Positions 35,715 through 47,456 of a DNA stretch of 64,000 nucleotides are shown in pieces. Source of the stretch: Epiperipatus broadwayi (taxonomy: Eukaryota; Onychophora; Udeonychophora; Euonychophora; Peripatidae). A model generated the notes under the pieces. It was not told where the DNA came from and made no database searches. It saw only the letters and a program-made list of their open reading frames with translations. A program made the translations under genes and the position numbers. The stretch covers positions 2,484,001-2,548,000 of the forward strand of contig JAQFVV010012509.1 of the NCBI GenBank assembly GCA_028023455.1. Direction: 5' to 3'. The first letter of the stretch is position 1, and every line of letters begins with the position of its first letter.

Positions 35715-36739
35715 TATATATGGTACAAATTACTATTTAATATTGTGTATCATTTAAATAAAAAAAGAGAGAACTCGATCTTTAATTTTTTTTTTGTAAT
35801 ATAATGTTGTTTTAAGAAAAACGTACAGTGAAAGTTTAATTTTTCTTTTTTTTAATATAAGTTAACTAAAATAAATTCAATGTTGGAAAGTGCATACTGA
35901 ATAATTGATTCAAATAGTGAAAGGAAATTTCAAAGGTAAAAGATTGCTATCAGAAACAACTTTCTGATAGTAATTAAAAATGGCAGAAATTCATAATGAG
36001 AAAAGAGACTTTGTAATAAAAAAATGAGAAATAATGTAGAAGTGTATAAAATAGAACAAAAGGTAAAAAGGAATATGCGCAGAACTTCGAAAAAGAATCT
36101 GGGGATATAAAAGGAGCCGACAGGTTTGAAAGGTGTCTTTTGTCTTGTTGTTCCAGAGAGTGTTGAGCAATTTGAAGTGCCTTGTATTTTTTTTATACAA
36201 AAAAAAAATATTAATAAAATGTGTCCACTTAGATACGAACTGAAATCGCTCGCCATGAGTGAGTAGAACTCTATCGTTTGCCGACACTTTCTCTCGAGAA
36301 AAGTCACCTAGATCGTCGTCTGGCTCTACCTAAATTTGATCGGAGATTTGGAAGAAGTAAAACTAAAAAAACAACTACTGCGGACTACCCACTGACTGAA
36401 TTGGACGTCGGAGGATCAATGACCTACTTAAATATCAACTTACCGGTAAGTTAATGGCCATAACTTTTACATAAAGCTTTATGAATAGAGAGTTGAATGA
36501 AATGTTATCCCATAATTTTTTTTGGATCGAAAGATTTGCGAACTGAGAAGTGAACTAAACTGTTACCACGGAAAAATAAGACACCAAATAGTTATTACTT
36601 CAATATTTGAATCAAATTATTAAATTCATATGCACAATACTTTCCAATATTATAATTTTGTCTTAGTCATAAATATTAAATGTTTGATGGGCTAGAATAA
36701 ATCTTTATTATTAGCTTAACTTTCATTGTACGTGTATAA
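35715..36739 (+). repeat. 5' long terminal repeat
   Basis: Begins TATATATGGTACAAATTAC and ends CATTGTACGTGTATAA; the same sequence recurs at 41295-42318. Inside is AATAAATCTTTATTATTAGC near the end (from 36696), a candidate polyadenylation region. Immediately upstream, TTGTACCATTTATTTATATA forms an inverted pair with ATATATGGTACAA at the repeat start, so the true terminus could be the TGTACC at about 35698. The repeat does not start and end with the usual TG...CA at the points where similarity stops, so boundaries are approximate. Confidence 0.85.
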
Positions 36740-37555
36740 AATTAATGTTATTCTATTTAAGTTTTATATTTAGTTATTTAAATTCAAATTAGTATACAAA
36801 TTACCTTTGCTAAATAGATTTATTTTTCTTAATTAAGTCAAAGGGGAATATCTTCTACTTAACGGGAATTTTAACCCAGATCGTATAATTATTACTTTAC
36901 GAGTTACAATATGTTTGACACAGACTCAGTGGGTCTAACGACTCTGGTGCCCTCATGTAGAAATTAAAAACTGATTCAGCTCACAATTGTACTCAGTAAT
37001 AATTCTAGGCCGAGCTGATCAGGAAAGATAGTTATGTTTTTAGAATAATAATGAAACGTTCTTTTTTTTAAATAAAATAAATGAACATTTATTTTTCTTT
37101 TGCATAACTTGATCAACTTGCACATTTATAAGGCGTATAGAGGCCTAGAAATATGGAAAACATTATAATGGCTTGCCCAACTCGGGCTTAAAAAAAAAAA
37201 AAAAACCATGACCTGAGAAAATTTAAAAAATGGCATAAAATTGAGAATTTAATGTCCGTAGCCGGAAAATAAATATGACCACAAATAGTGCGCAAGTCTA
37301 AAAAGTTATTGCGTATGATTACGAAAGTTTTTTTTTTAAGAATATAAGATTTTAAATAAGTTTATATTGAAACAAAATAATAGCGGATAAATTAAATAAT
37401 AAATAAAATCGATCAAAGGCTAGTAATGACAGTAAAGGTAGAGAGGGATGGGAGATTATAGGGTGATAAAAGAGAGGGGTGTCGGTGAACGAATTTATTA
37501 GCAAAGCAAAATAAAATATTGAATTTATATCGTAACAATTGATGAAGTTAAGATT
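36740..37555 (+). other. Leader of the Gypsy element
   Basis: Sequence between the left repeat and the first plus-strand frame. No gag capsid or zinc-knuckle frame and no certain tRNA primer-binding site are visible. It contains poly-A tracts and stop codons in all plus frames, so the original gag has probably been lost or deleted here. Confidence 0.5.
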
Positions 37556-37804
37556 TTGTTTACTACAGCAAAAATAAACAACATGGCATATATGAAATTG
37601 AGAAGTAGTAAAAATATACACAATATGGCAGAAGGCGAGAAAGAATTGAAAGAGGGTGTGGAACCCTTCATAAGAAAACTATTACATGAATTCAAAATGG
37701 AATTCAAAGAAGATATAAAGAAAGAAACGGCAGAGATGGTCAGAGAATTAAAAGAAGAAATAAAAGAACCAGTAAAAAAAAAAGAGGAAAAAGAGAAGAA
37801 ATAA
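37556..37804 (+). pseudogene. Lysine/glutamate-rich frame, probable gag remnant
   Basis: An 82-codon frame with a helical, charged sequence (FKMEFKEDIKKETAEMVREL) ends in a lysine run and a stop one base before the pol frame begins. It lacks a capsid core and CCHC zinc knuckle, and it is far shorter than a normal gag. Position directly upstream of pol suggests a gag remnant, but this is inference. Confidence 0.4.
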
Positions 37805-37805
37805 A

Positions 37806-40800
37806 GTGATCAGTAGAACAACAGAAGAAAAGAGAATAGATAATCTTATTTGTGAGTGGGACGGCGAATCGATTAAGTACACATCTCAAGAATGCCCAAA
37901 GGTTGTTTTGCAAATGAACGATGTCAAGGTAGAGACATTGTGGGATTCTGGAAGCCAGATATCAGTAATGTCGGAAACAACGTATGAACGCATGCGGAGC
38001 CAACCCATAGAGATACCAACTCTACCAGTGAAAAACATGCAAATAAGATTGGCAAATAACAAAAAGGCACAATTGGGCTCAAAACAAGTTTGGGTGCAAA
38101 TTAAAATAGGGGATAAAATTATGCCCACACACTATTAATTCTAAAAGGGTTGGTACATGAAGCCATATTGGGGTCAGATTTTATGCACAAAACTGGGTGT
38201 GTGATCAATTATAAAGATGAAAAGATTATCTGCGATGGGGAAGAAGTGGAGTTTGGGTCGCGGATGAGAATGAACCAGCAAAACGTATGTAATATGGAGG
38301 TTGGGATAGAACAGCCTTCAATAGAGGCACGGATTGATGAGATAATAAATGAAGTGAATGAAGGATGGAAAGAGGATCTAAAAGAAGTTCTAAATGAATA
38401 TAAATCAAATCTTTCAGATAAACCCGGGATTATTAAAGGGTATGAGCACAGGATCAAGGTCGCTGACAGTACACCATACCAGGCAAGATCATACCCAGTG
38501 CCACACCAATATAGAGCTGAGGTAGAGAGAGAATTAGCTAAAATGGAGGAGTGGGATATTATCACTAAGGGTTCGTCAGCATATAATAACCCATTGGTGG
38601 TTGTAAAAAAAAAGATGGAGCCATAAGACTGTGTTTGGATGCCAGGCAATTGAACAAGATTACATGGCCAGATCAAAATGTTCCACCTCCAATTAATGAG
38701 TTGGTAAATAAATTCTGGGGAAAAAAGATATTTTCCACGTTAGATCTGACTGCCAGCTATTGGCAGATCAAGTTACACCCTGCTGACCGGAAGTACACAG
38801 CATTTCGATATAATGGTATATTGTACCAATTTAACAGAATGCCTTTTGGTCTCAAGAATAGTGGAGCAGGCCTGCTAAAATGTCTTGACCGTGTGCTGTC
38901 CCCTGAGATCAAAAAGTTAATCACTATCTACATGGATGATGTGATTATTGCATCCAATAACTCTCAGGAGCACTTACAACACCTCAAGTTGTTTCTACAA
39001 GAGTGCAATATGAAGGATATTCGCATTAATTTACAAAAAAGCTGTTTAGCAGTGGAAGAAGTGAATTTCTTAGGGCACTTAATTAATGCTAATGGAATCA
39101 GACCCCACCCGGACAAAATCCAGGCAATACGAGATTTCCCAGCCCCTCGAACACCAAAACAGGTGAGATCATTTTTGGGGCTGTGTAATTTCTACAATAA
39201 ATTTTACAAAAACTTTGCTTCAGACATGGAGCCTCTGCTGCAATTATTACGTAAGGGAACGTCATGGAAATGGATGGAAGAGCACGAGACCAATTTTAGG
39301 GTTATTAAAGAGAAATTCCTTAGCCAAGTGATGTTGGTTTACCCTGACCTAAGGAAACCGTTTATTGTTCAGGTAGACAGTAGTGGGTATGGGTTAGGTG
39401 CAGCTCTTATGCAAGCTCAAGAGGATAGTACCTTGGGCGTAATTTATTTTGTCAGCAGACCCTTGAGAGGTGCAGAGATTAATTACTGTGTAACAGAGAA
39501 AGAGGCCTTGGCTGTGGTGTGGGCATTTTCAGAAGTTCCACCAATTCTTGATAGGATCATAAACAATTGTTAGGACAGATCATAAGAGTCTGGAATTCTT
39601 AAACCATAGTTATTTAACAAATAGTAGGCTAATCCGATGAGCCTTTTTCTCCAGGAGTTCAATTATTCCATCCAGTATTGTAAGGGCATTGAAAATGTGG
39701 TAGCGGACACATTGAGCTGGAATATTGTTCCTGATACCCAGGACCATCTGCAGATGGAAGATATCTGTTTGACAAGTGTAGAATTAGAAACAGACACTGT
39801 AGTAGTAGAAGGATTGAGACACTTAGGAAAGGTACAATGGCAAAGCCCTACCTACAAGAAAATTATTGACCAACTAGAAGACAAAGATGAAGTGGGAAAA
39901 ACAGCAGACACTAACGCTGGTGAGAGATACCGCCTGAAAGAAGGTATACTGTGATATATCACTGACCCGCAAAGGGATCAGTGGAAAATGATTATACCCG
40001 AAAGTTTACAGGAAGGACTTATTGAGTATACCCATCGTTTGTATGGGCACTATGGTGTAAATAAAGTGAAGGCTTATTGAGGACAAGGTTCCAATGGCCG
40101 AATATGAGAGCACAGGTCACCAGGATAGTAAGCTCGTGCGAAATGTGTCAGAAGACAAAACCAGCAAACAAGTCATATCAAGGTCGATTGAATCCTATCA
40201 TCCCTAGAGAACCCAATGACCTGGCGGCTATTGATTTCTATGGACCATTACCAGCTTTTGGGAAAATGAAATATCTACTAGTAGTATATGACCTTTTTTC
40301 AAAATGGGTGTCGACATATCCGGTGACCCAGGCCAATACTAGGAATGCCATATGAGCCCTTGAGGTACGATATTTTAAAAGGGTAGGCAAACCAAAAGCT
40401 ATTTTGTCAGACCACAGTACGCCTTTCATATCTTATGATTGGCAACAGTGGATAGAGAGGATGGAGATAAAACACATTGTCATCCATACGAAATCCGCAA
40501 TCAAACCCTTGCGAGCGGGTGATGAGAGAGTTAGGATGCCTCTTCAGAGTATATACTGCATCCAACCATAGAGAATGGGTGAAACAACTCCTAAGGGTGT
40601 TAAATTTCATAAAATGGAATCATCTACCGGATTTGTACCCGTAAAGACTTCAATTCGGACAAGCGATACCTCGATTGTATAAATCCACGTTACCTGCTAG
40701 TCCAGAAAACATTGATAAAGGGAGAGATCCGAAGAAGCAAGAAAAAAATTGGAACACTGTGCCAAGCTCCGGAGCCGGCGGAAAGGAGGCCTGACTGATA

Positions 40801-41090
40801 AGTTTAAAACGGGATACAGTATGGGTCAAAACGAACCCTGTGAGCCAAACTGGGAAGCATATTTTTAAAAAGTTCCAAAATTTGTACGAGGGACCTTACC
40901 AAATCAGCTGACGGGATGGTCCAAATGCTTTCATTTTAGAGAATAGTGAAGGAGAAAGGGTACCTATAACGCTAGTACGAGGGACCTTACCAAATCAGCT
41001 GACGGGATGGTCCAAATGCTTTCATTTTAGAGAATAGTGAAGGAGAAAGGGTACCTATAACGCTAGGTCACTGAAACCGTATAAGACTAG
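37806..41090 (+). pseudogene. pol: Gypsy pol: protease, RT, RNase H, integrase (broken)
   Basis: A retropepsin-type motif LWDSGSQISV lies near 37940. Reverse transcriptase follows (38635-39200) with MPFGLKN and catalytic YMDD at 38929-38940. RNase H begins with VQVDSSGYGLGAAL near 39370. Integrase has HRLYGH and CEMC of the zinc-binding domain (about 40030-40145), AIDFYGPL (40230), LSDH (about 40405) and ERVMREL (about 40513) for the D,D,E triad, then a GPY-type C-terminal module (near 40892). Breaks include a frame change at 38138-38150; another in an A9 run near 38594-38602; one around 39570; an in-frame TGA near 40078; and a stop near 40350. The 91-bp tandem duplication hits the GPY module. 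No intact polyprotein can be made. Confidence 0.9.
40884..41066. repeat. Perfect 91-bp tandem duplication in pol
   Basis: GTACGAGGGACCTTACC starts at 40884 and again at 40975. The 91-bp unit runs through GGTACCTATAACGCTA and is identical in both copies as far as I compared. It repeats the coding of the integrase GPY module and shifts the frame (91 is not a multiple of three). Perfect identity means the duplication is recent. Confidence 0.9.
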
Positions 41091-41118
41091 GACGTGGGTT
41101 AGAAGTACTCCATAAAGA

Positions 41119-41294
41119 CTTATCGGGTTCTCTCTTTTTTTATTTAAATGATACACAATATTAAATAGTAATTTGTACCATATATATAAATAAATGGTAC
41201 AATACTACCGGGGCAGGGGAACGAGAATAAAAATAGAGGTTTGAACTGGCGCAGTGTTCCAATTTTTTTCTTGCTTCTTCGTGATCTCTCCCTT
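41119..41294. repeat. Inverted fragments in front of the right LTR
   Basis: The stretch 41128-41201 is the reverse complement of the start of the long repeat. It contains GGTTCTCTCTTTTTTT, then TTTAAATGATACACAATA, then TTTGTACCATATATA. The stretch 41241-41292 is the reverse complement of 40715-40764 (CAGTGTTCCAATTTTTTTC against GAAAAAAATTGGAACACTG). About 40 bp between them (CTACCGGGGCAGGGGAACG) is not seen elsewhere in the window. AACTGGCGCAGTG within it resembles sequence found just inside 5' LTRs of Gypsy elements. The inverted repeat start and the direct right LTR face each other across about 100 bp. Confidence 0.8.
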
Positions 41295-42318
41295 TATATA
41301 TGGTACAAATTACTATTTAATATTGTGTATCATTTAAATAAAAAAGAGAGAACCCGATCTTTCATTTTTTTTTTGTAATATAATGTTGTTTTAAGAAAAA
41401 TGTACAGTGAGAGTTTCATTTTTCTTTTTTTAATATAAGTTAACTAAAATAAATTCAATGTTGGAAAGTGCATACTGAATAATTGATTCAAATAGTGAAA
41501 GGAAATTTCAAAGGTAAAAGATTGCTATAAGAAACAACTTTCTGATAGTAATTAAAAATGGCAGAAATTCATAATGAGAAAAGAGACTTTGTAATAAAAA
41601 AATGAGAAATAATGTAGAAGTTTATAAAATAGAACAAAAGGTAAAAAGAAATATGCGCAGAACTTCGAAAAAGAATCTGGGGATATAAAAGGAGCCGACA
41701 GGTTTGAAAGGTGTCTTTTGTCTTGTTGTTCCAGAGAGTGTTGAGCAATTTGAAGTGCCTCGTATTTTTTTTTATACAAAAAAAATATTAATAAAATGTG
41801 TCCACTTAGATATGAACTGAAATTGCTCGCCATGAGTGAGTAGAACTCTATCGTTTGCCAACACTTTCTCTCGAGAAAAGTCACCTAGATCGTCGTCTGG
41901 CTCTACCTAAATTTGATCGGAGATTTGGAAGAAGTAAAACTAAAAAAAACAACTACTGCGGACTACCCACTGACTGAATTGGACGTCGGAGGATCAATGA
42001 CCTACTTAAATATCAACTTACCAGTAAGTTAATGGCCATAACTTTTACATAAAGCTTTATGAATAGAGAGTTGAATGAAATGTTATCCCATAATTTTTTT
42101 GGATCGAAAGATTTGCGAACTGAGAAGTGAACCAAACTGTTACCACGGAAAAATAAGACACCAAATAGTTATTACTTCAATATTTGAATCAAATTATTAA
42201 ATTCATATGCACAATACTTTCCAATATTATAATTTTGTCTTAATCACATAAATATTAAATGTTTGACGGGCTAGAATAAATCTTTATTATTAGCTTAACT
42301 TTCATTGTACGTGTATAA
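41295..42318 (+). repeat. 3' long terminal repeat
   Basis: Near-identical to 35715-36739; differences include CGATCTTTCATT for CGATCTTTAATT and small poly-A length changes. After it, TTATTTATATATATGGTACAA (about 42319-42339) repeats the sequence found at the left edge of the 5' LTR, which could be part of a longer LTR or the start of another copy. Confidence 0.88.
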
Positions 42319-42374
42319 TTATTTATATATATGGTACAATATATATTAATAATATTGAAATAATAGTCAAATCG

Positions 42375-43191
42375 CCATTAATATATATTAATAATAATTA
42401 CACATAAAAAGCCTTTTTTAATATTATACAATTATTGCTGATAGAATATCATCTAATGTTCTATAATAGAAATAAAATAACAAAAAAAACAAAGTAATAT
42501 TGGTAAAATAGAATAAAACATTCATATGCAGATCAAGTATTACTTCAAAGAATTGATTATATCAAGAAGCATATAAATATTGGATGCTCGAATAGTATAA
42601 GTCTGGAAATAATAATATGTAATTATAAATTAAGAGATGATATAAAATATAAAAAAGGAATCGTATATAAAATTAATTGTGATCATTGCACTATGATTTA
42701 CTTTGGTCAACCAGAAAAAGAGAGATAAGAATCAAAGAACATAACAATGCTATTAATAGGCATGATGATAAATATCCTTTATACATTTGTTACTTTAACA
42801 CATGGACATAAAATAGATGTTACAAAAATATTAAACATTTAAATACATTAAGCATAACTTAAATAATTGTATGAATATTTATAAAACTTCAATAAATTTA
42901 GTTAACAACTGGTCAATTAAAAATAAATAGAGAATTATATAGAATAATATATATAAAGTTGTATAATGTAGGTATTATTTCTTCTATATATTGTAATGTT
43001 AAATATTATTTAAAGTAACATTGGCTCTCTATATGAAGATTTTATTCTATTTTACTGATATTTATTTTGTTACTGTTATTATTTTACTTCCAAAATAGAA
43101 CAGCAGATGGCGTTCTATCAGCAATAATTGATTAATGTTAAAATAGTTGCCAGAAAAGGCTTATGTGTAATTATTATTAATATATACATAT
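42375..43191 (+). mobile_element. Penelope-like element remnant between inverted repeats
   Basis: The centre (42658-42830, plus strand, two frames) reads GIVYKINCDHCTMIYFGQ and then RIRIKEHNNAINRHDDKY, the start of the GIY-YIG endonuclease domain of Penelope-like retroelements. Stops and a frame shift make it dead. It is bracketed by inverted repeats of about 160 bp (42375-42532 and 43022-43191). Shared blocks include TATTAATAATAATTACACATA, CAATTATTGCTGATAGAA and GTAAAATAGAATAAAA. Immediately after, near 43250, CTCTGAAGACTGATG resembles the 3' sequences of related elements. No reverse transcriptase part is left. The related 60560-60840 copy lacks the inverted repeats. Confidence 0.75.
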
Positions 43192-44830
43192 AGCATTCCA
43201 TTAATAAATCAGTCAGTCTTAAATGTATCAAAAACTGACAAGACACTCTGAAGACTGATGTATAACATTTTATTAAAAGCACTTGATTTAGTTTAACTTT
43301 CAATGATGATATTAAAGATGTAATTCCTGACTTTGTGTGATGATAGCTACATATTTCATTGCCTTTTCCCATATTGAGTTAAATCCATATAAGAGAAGCT
43401 TTGATGCAATGTATTATTCGATACCATTTTATGTTTACAATATGTGGTATAATAAAAAGTAAATCCTATAAAGTTTTTAGTTAAGATAGGTTAAGTTTCA
43501 GATAAAGTAATGTCAAAAAAGTAGAATTCGAAAGAGAGGAATAGTTTGAGCGCCAAATGATTTAATACCAAAAAGTAGTTAGGATTGACTGAGTTTAACA
43601 TCATTTTCATTGTTTGGCATATGATGTTAGAATGGAGTAGGGATGATAGAAATCTTTCAAAACGAACACCCAAAATAAATAAGAGCAGATAGTCAAAAAA
43701 TCAGCAATGGAATTAATAAATATGTTACAAACTTAGTAGTTCCAGCATTAATCATTAATCAATCCATGTGACTGGATTTTGCATGATATAAAAGAAATCA
43801 ACAATATTTTATACGCATGCACATAAAGTGCTAAAAATATCTACAACAATAAACATAAAAAAATGCTGTGATCTTGACAATGTGCTGAAGCAGCCATTTA
43901 TGAACTAATTTGAAAGTGATCTTTATTACTGCTCCATCCAGAGAATTATATATACATGAAATACCATTATTTGCTGAAACTAGCTTTAGAATCACAAGAA
44001 ATTTAGAAATTATATCAGGGAACAAGAGAAAATACACATGCATAAATTTTATTCCAACACTAAATAACTTTACTGGAATAACCTTCAAAACCCTTAAAAC
44101 ACAACTCTATGATGAAATCAGACATACACACTTTTAAATCACAAAACAGATAGCTAGAAGAATAAAGACAACAACAAAAACAATAAAGTTAATTAATAAA
44201 AATAAAAAAATGAAAATTTAGAAAATAATGTCACAAACTCAAAAATTTACATATTGATCATTATTCCCTTTCGATTCTTTTAAATAATAACTCTTAATCT
44301 CAGTGAATTTATTTCTCTACAATAATCAAATCCTAAAAAAATATTTCACAATAAAAAAAAATTAACTTTAACTTAAACCTTTCTCCCCTTTTCTTTTGAA
44401 AATGAGGATGTCCCATACATTTATCTAATGGCAAAAAAAAATTAAACAAAGCAACTAAAAAAAAAAATTATACAATATCCTATATGAAATAATATTTAAA
44501 ATTGTAAATGTATACCCATCAGCAATACCTAATTATCATGGATTTTTTTGTCTTTTAGTCCTTTTTTGCAGCCACAGGTTTCAGTTTAACAATTAATTCC
44601 TTTAAGGTCCGTCTTTCTTTTTCTAGCTCAAAGTTTTAGATTAACAAATATTTTCATCTGATTAACAAAGATTTCAGTTTAGCAATTATTTTCATTACAG
44701 CTCCACCATCTAACTTTTTCTTTTTTGTAACTCCAGATTTCAGTTTAGCAAGTATTTTAACTTCAGAATATTAAAACTTTTCAGAAATATTATCAAAATC
44801 ACTTTTTTCTTTATTTTGCTGTAATATCTT
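43192..44830. other. Intron sequence with unassigned open frames
   Basis: Contains overlapping frames on opposite strands at 43831-44137 (75 and 85 codons) and a 60-codon minus frame at 43491-43673. No known domain could be recognised. They may be pieces of old retroelements given the neighbours. The rest is AT-rich. Confidence 0.35.
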
Positions 44831-44834
44831 ATAT

Positions 44835-44960
44835 AAATACAATTTATCCAAACCACTTCAAACACTTTTTAGCAAAACCCTTTATTTGTACATATATACA
44901 TACACCTATGTTTCAACTGACCTGCAGTCTTCTTCAGAGCCACTTTTAATTTAATAATTA
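44835..44960 (-). repeat. Dispersed repeat, copy 1 (CTGAAGAAGACTGC family)
   Basis: Read on the minus strand, GGCTCTGAAGAAGACTGCAGGTCAGTTGAAAC is followed by AAATAAAGGGTTTTGCTAAAAA and GGATAAATTGTATTTAT. The same series occurs on the plus strand at 55545-55660. This is probably the 3' end of a retroelement family, because such segments commonly sit after the coding part of Penelope or LINE elements. No coding part is recognisable beside this copy. Confidence 0.65.
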
Positions 44961-46215
44961 TTTCCTTTAGCTTTTCTTCTTGTAGCCCCACATTTCCACT
45001 TTAAATATTTTCACGTCAGATTAATATAAGATGAAACAATCATGATTGTAGATGCATTAACATATAAGGCTTGGTGAATGTTCTTCCCAGGAATATTGGC
45101 CTCCTACATTCCTTTTGATGATATTGGGTATATAATTGGGTTTGATAATACTCAATTTTGAACTAAAGCTTAGCACATGGTTCTTCTAAATTCCATTCTT
45201 TTATACTGATGTTTGAAAATCTTTTTTAAAACTAGTAGTGAGATCAGTTTAATTCAGGCTACCAGACTTAGCTTCTCAATCTTCACCTCATCAAAACCTA
45301 ACTGGCAGTAAAGTCTACTGCCTTCTTCTGCCTTCAATCTTATTTTTTAAAAAACAACCTTGATATCAATATTTCGTCCAATCGCAGCTTTGACCAATTG
45401 ATCTTTCTATAAAAAGATTATTTCTTTTGATTATTAAAAAAATTATATTTACATGTAAGTGAAACCAGATTATTTCTTTCCAAATAAACAGCCCAAATTG
45501 TTATTGTTTTTTTTATTGTTAATTACTTAGGAAACATAACATTCTATCTACACATTAATTTGAAAACATACTTCATGTCTCAAAAAACGTTTTTTTTAAC
45601 TACTTGAAAAACACAACCATTATATTTATATATTAAATTACAAAATACTTCACTTCTTTAGATACAAAAAAAAAAAAACTATACACACAAAAATCCCCCC
45701 CCCTCTTCTTTCTTTAAAACCAATTTCAGTAAAATTACATATTTATATAATTATTAACATGTTTTAAATTTGTAGTATAATCATTTCATGTATGTAACCA
45801 TTTAATAATTGTATCCTAGTTAAATTCTTATTTAAAAACTAGACTGTCATTAAACTAAATGTGAGAAGAAATAATTCTTTTTAATATATATATATATAAT
45901 TATAGTAATCATTTTGATTTATTGCTAATTATATTTTAAATCAGTACAATACCAAACTCAGATCAAAAGTAATTATGATAAATGATTATATATATAGAAC
46001 ATTTTCAATCTAAGAATTATAATTTTTAGGCACCGTTTTACACTCAGTAATGAGAACTTCCATGCTATTGCATTTTATATTGTAATGTACTTGTGAATTA
46101 AAGGAGGTGTTTGGATTTCTTTACAAAGAGTTTTATTTCTTTAGAGTAACATTAATGGAATATATAATATCTCATTGAAAAACTAGCATAATAAACTGTA
46201 TTGCAATCTTTGTAC
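44961..46215. other. Intron sequence, nothing identified
   Basis: AT-rich, with a C9 run near 45696 and several poly-A tracts. No open frame with a known motif and no definable repeat end were seen. Confidence 0.45.
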
Positions 46216-46219
46216 TCTA

Positions 46220-46780
46220 CTTTCAAATGCCTTTATTTCTGACTCAAGACAATTCGAGAGGCATAAGTTTGGATATTACAATGCAATCAACAAGAATTGT
46301 TACAAACAAATTTAGGGAGTGTCAGTGCATGTCAAGCGCATCCGCACCCATCCAATTGATTCAGTGCATATGATTTTTAAACATTCAAGTATAAACATAT
46401 GGATAGGTGAGCAGGTTTTTATGGTTCCAGATGTGCAGTGACACAAAATTCACCTGCCCCTCCAGACTCATACACATAAACCCAACTTCTTATGCTTAAA
46501 TTATTGTTCACAAAATCTTCCAATTATACATGTCCATTTCGCCATTAGTTATTCAAAAAATTTTGTTATATTAACTGCAATGTTAAACTTTCAAACACCT
46601 CTATTCGTGCCTCATGACTATTTGGGAGGCATAAGCTTGAAAGAAACAAGGCAACCACTTCAGTTGCAGTGGGAATATTGTCTTTGGATTGTCCAATTGT
46701 ACAAGTCTATTTCACCATTTAAGCATTCCCAGTTCTGTTATAAATGTCTATATATATATATGCATACTTCTTGGTTTGCA
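46220..46780. repeat. Diverged direct duplication, period ~365 bp
   Basis: TTTCAAATGCCTTTATTTC, continuing to GAGAGGCATAAGTTTGGA (46221), recurs as TTTCAAACACCTCTATTCG and GGGAGGCATAAGCTTGAA (46587). CAATTATACATGTCCATTTCGCC (46521) likewise recurs as CAATTGTACAAGTCTATTTCACC (46694). The two copies are old. They carry short open frames without recognisable domains. Confidence 0.6.
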
Positions 46781-46955
46781 TGGCATACCACTTGTAAGGT
46801 GGTCACTTTCCCTTCTATGTATTCCTAGACCTATTAATTTGTTCAACCTTAGCGACCTTCATTTCCTAGGATTTATCATCCTGATATTTTATGATCTTTT
46901 ATAATTTCTAGTCATTAATGTATCGATTTATTTAGTATATAAGGTATACACTACA

Positions 46956-47150
46956 CTAGGCAAAGCATGGCCTTAGTTTAACCTGGTTCCAAGTCTGTTC
47001 AGTTAGCCATGGCTGGCATGTCTTTTTGTCATGATCCTTGGCATCATTTAGCAATTTGAAGTACAATAACTCAATATTGTAATCTATTCCTTTTTCAAAA
47101 GTTATTCTATTTCGTGCCGACCAGATGACAAAGTTAACGTAAGTTGCCAA
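46956..47150 (-). mobile_element. Possible LINE C-terminal fragment
   Basis: A 64-codon minus-strand frame reads VNFVIWSARNRITFEKGID. The W-x-x-R-N-R-x-x-F-E pattern is typical of the C-terminal tail of some non-LTR retrotransposon reverse transcriptases. No other LINE domain is adjacent, so the call is tentative. Confidence 0.35.
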
Positions 47151-47456
47151 TCTAATATTTATACTCTACAGAATGAATTATATATGTTTTATTATATTTA
47201 TTAATATCATCTGAAAAAGGGTAATCATATTTACCCCCCCCCCCCCCGTTAAACTATAAGAGTAGAGATTCTTAATTTATCAAAAATTCTAAGAATGTAA
47301 GACATATACATATACTATTTGTCTGACTTAATAACAAAAATATAACAACAAAGAAAAAAAAAACATTTTAATTAACACAAATGCATTAAAAAGAAAAAAA
47401 AAAAATGCACAAAAAAATAATATTTTTTTTTAAAAAAAGCTTTTACAGATTTATTG

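Larger units (their letters stand above)
35715..42318 (+). mobile_element. Ty3/Gypsy LTR retrotransposon, defective
   Basis: Two ~1,025-bp direct repeats (35715-36739 and 41295-42318) bracket a plus-strand pol region with protease, reverse transcriptase, RNase H and integrase in Gypsy order. The repeats are nearly identical (a handful of differences in long aligned stretches), so the insertion is fairly recent. The interior is nevertheless broken by frame shifts, stops and a 91-bp tandem duplication. Gag is nearly absent. Just before the right repeat there is a rearranged zone with an inverted copy of the repeat start. It sits in a co-repressor intron, opposite to the direction of the host gene. 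No envelope-like gene was seen. Confidence 0.88.

Noticed and set aside
35930-36307. 125-codon and 98-codon minus frames in the left LTR, with a counterpart at 41552-41884
   Set aside because: They lie antisense within the long terminal repeats, have low-complexity hydrophobic sequence and no known domain.
38209-38676. 155-codon minus frame across the Gypsy pol
   Set aside because: Antisense shadow of the protease/reverse transcriptase coding region.
37556-42318. Envelope-like gene making the LTR element a retrovirus
   Set aside because: The region between the integrase end (about 41090) and the right LTR holds only about 200 bases of rearranged sequence with no open frame.
47233-47246. C14 run, also C9 near 45696 and G10 near 58359
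   Set aside because: Homopolymers of this sort are probably slippage or polymerase artefacts and have no further structure around them.
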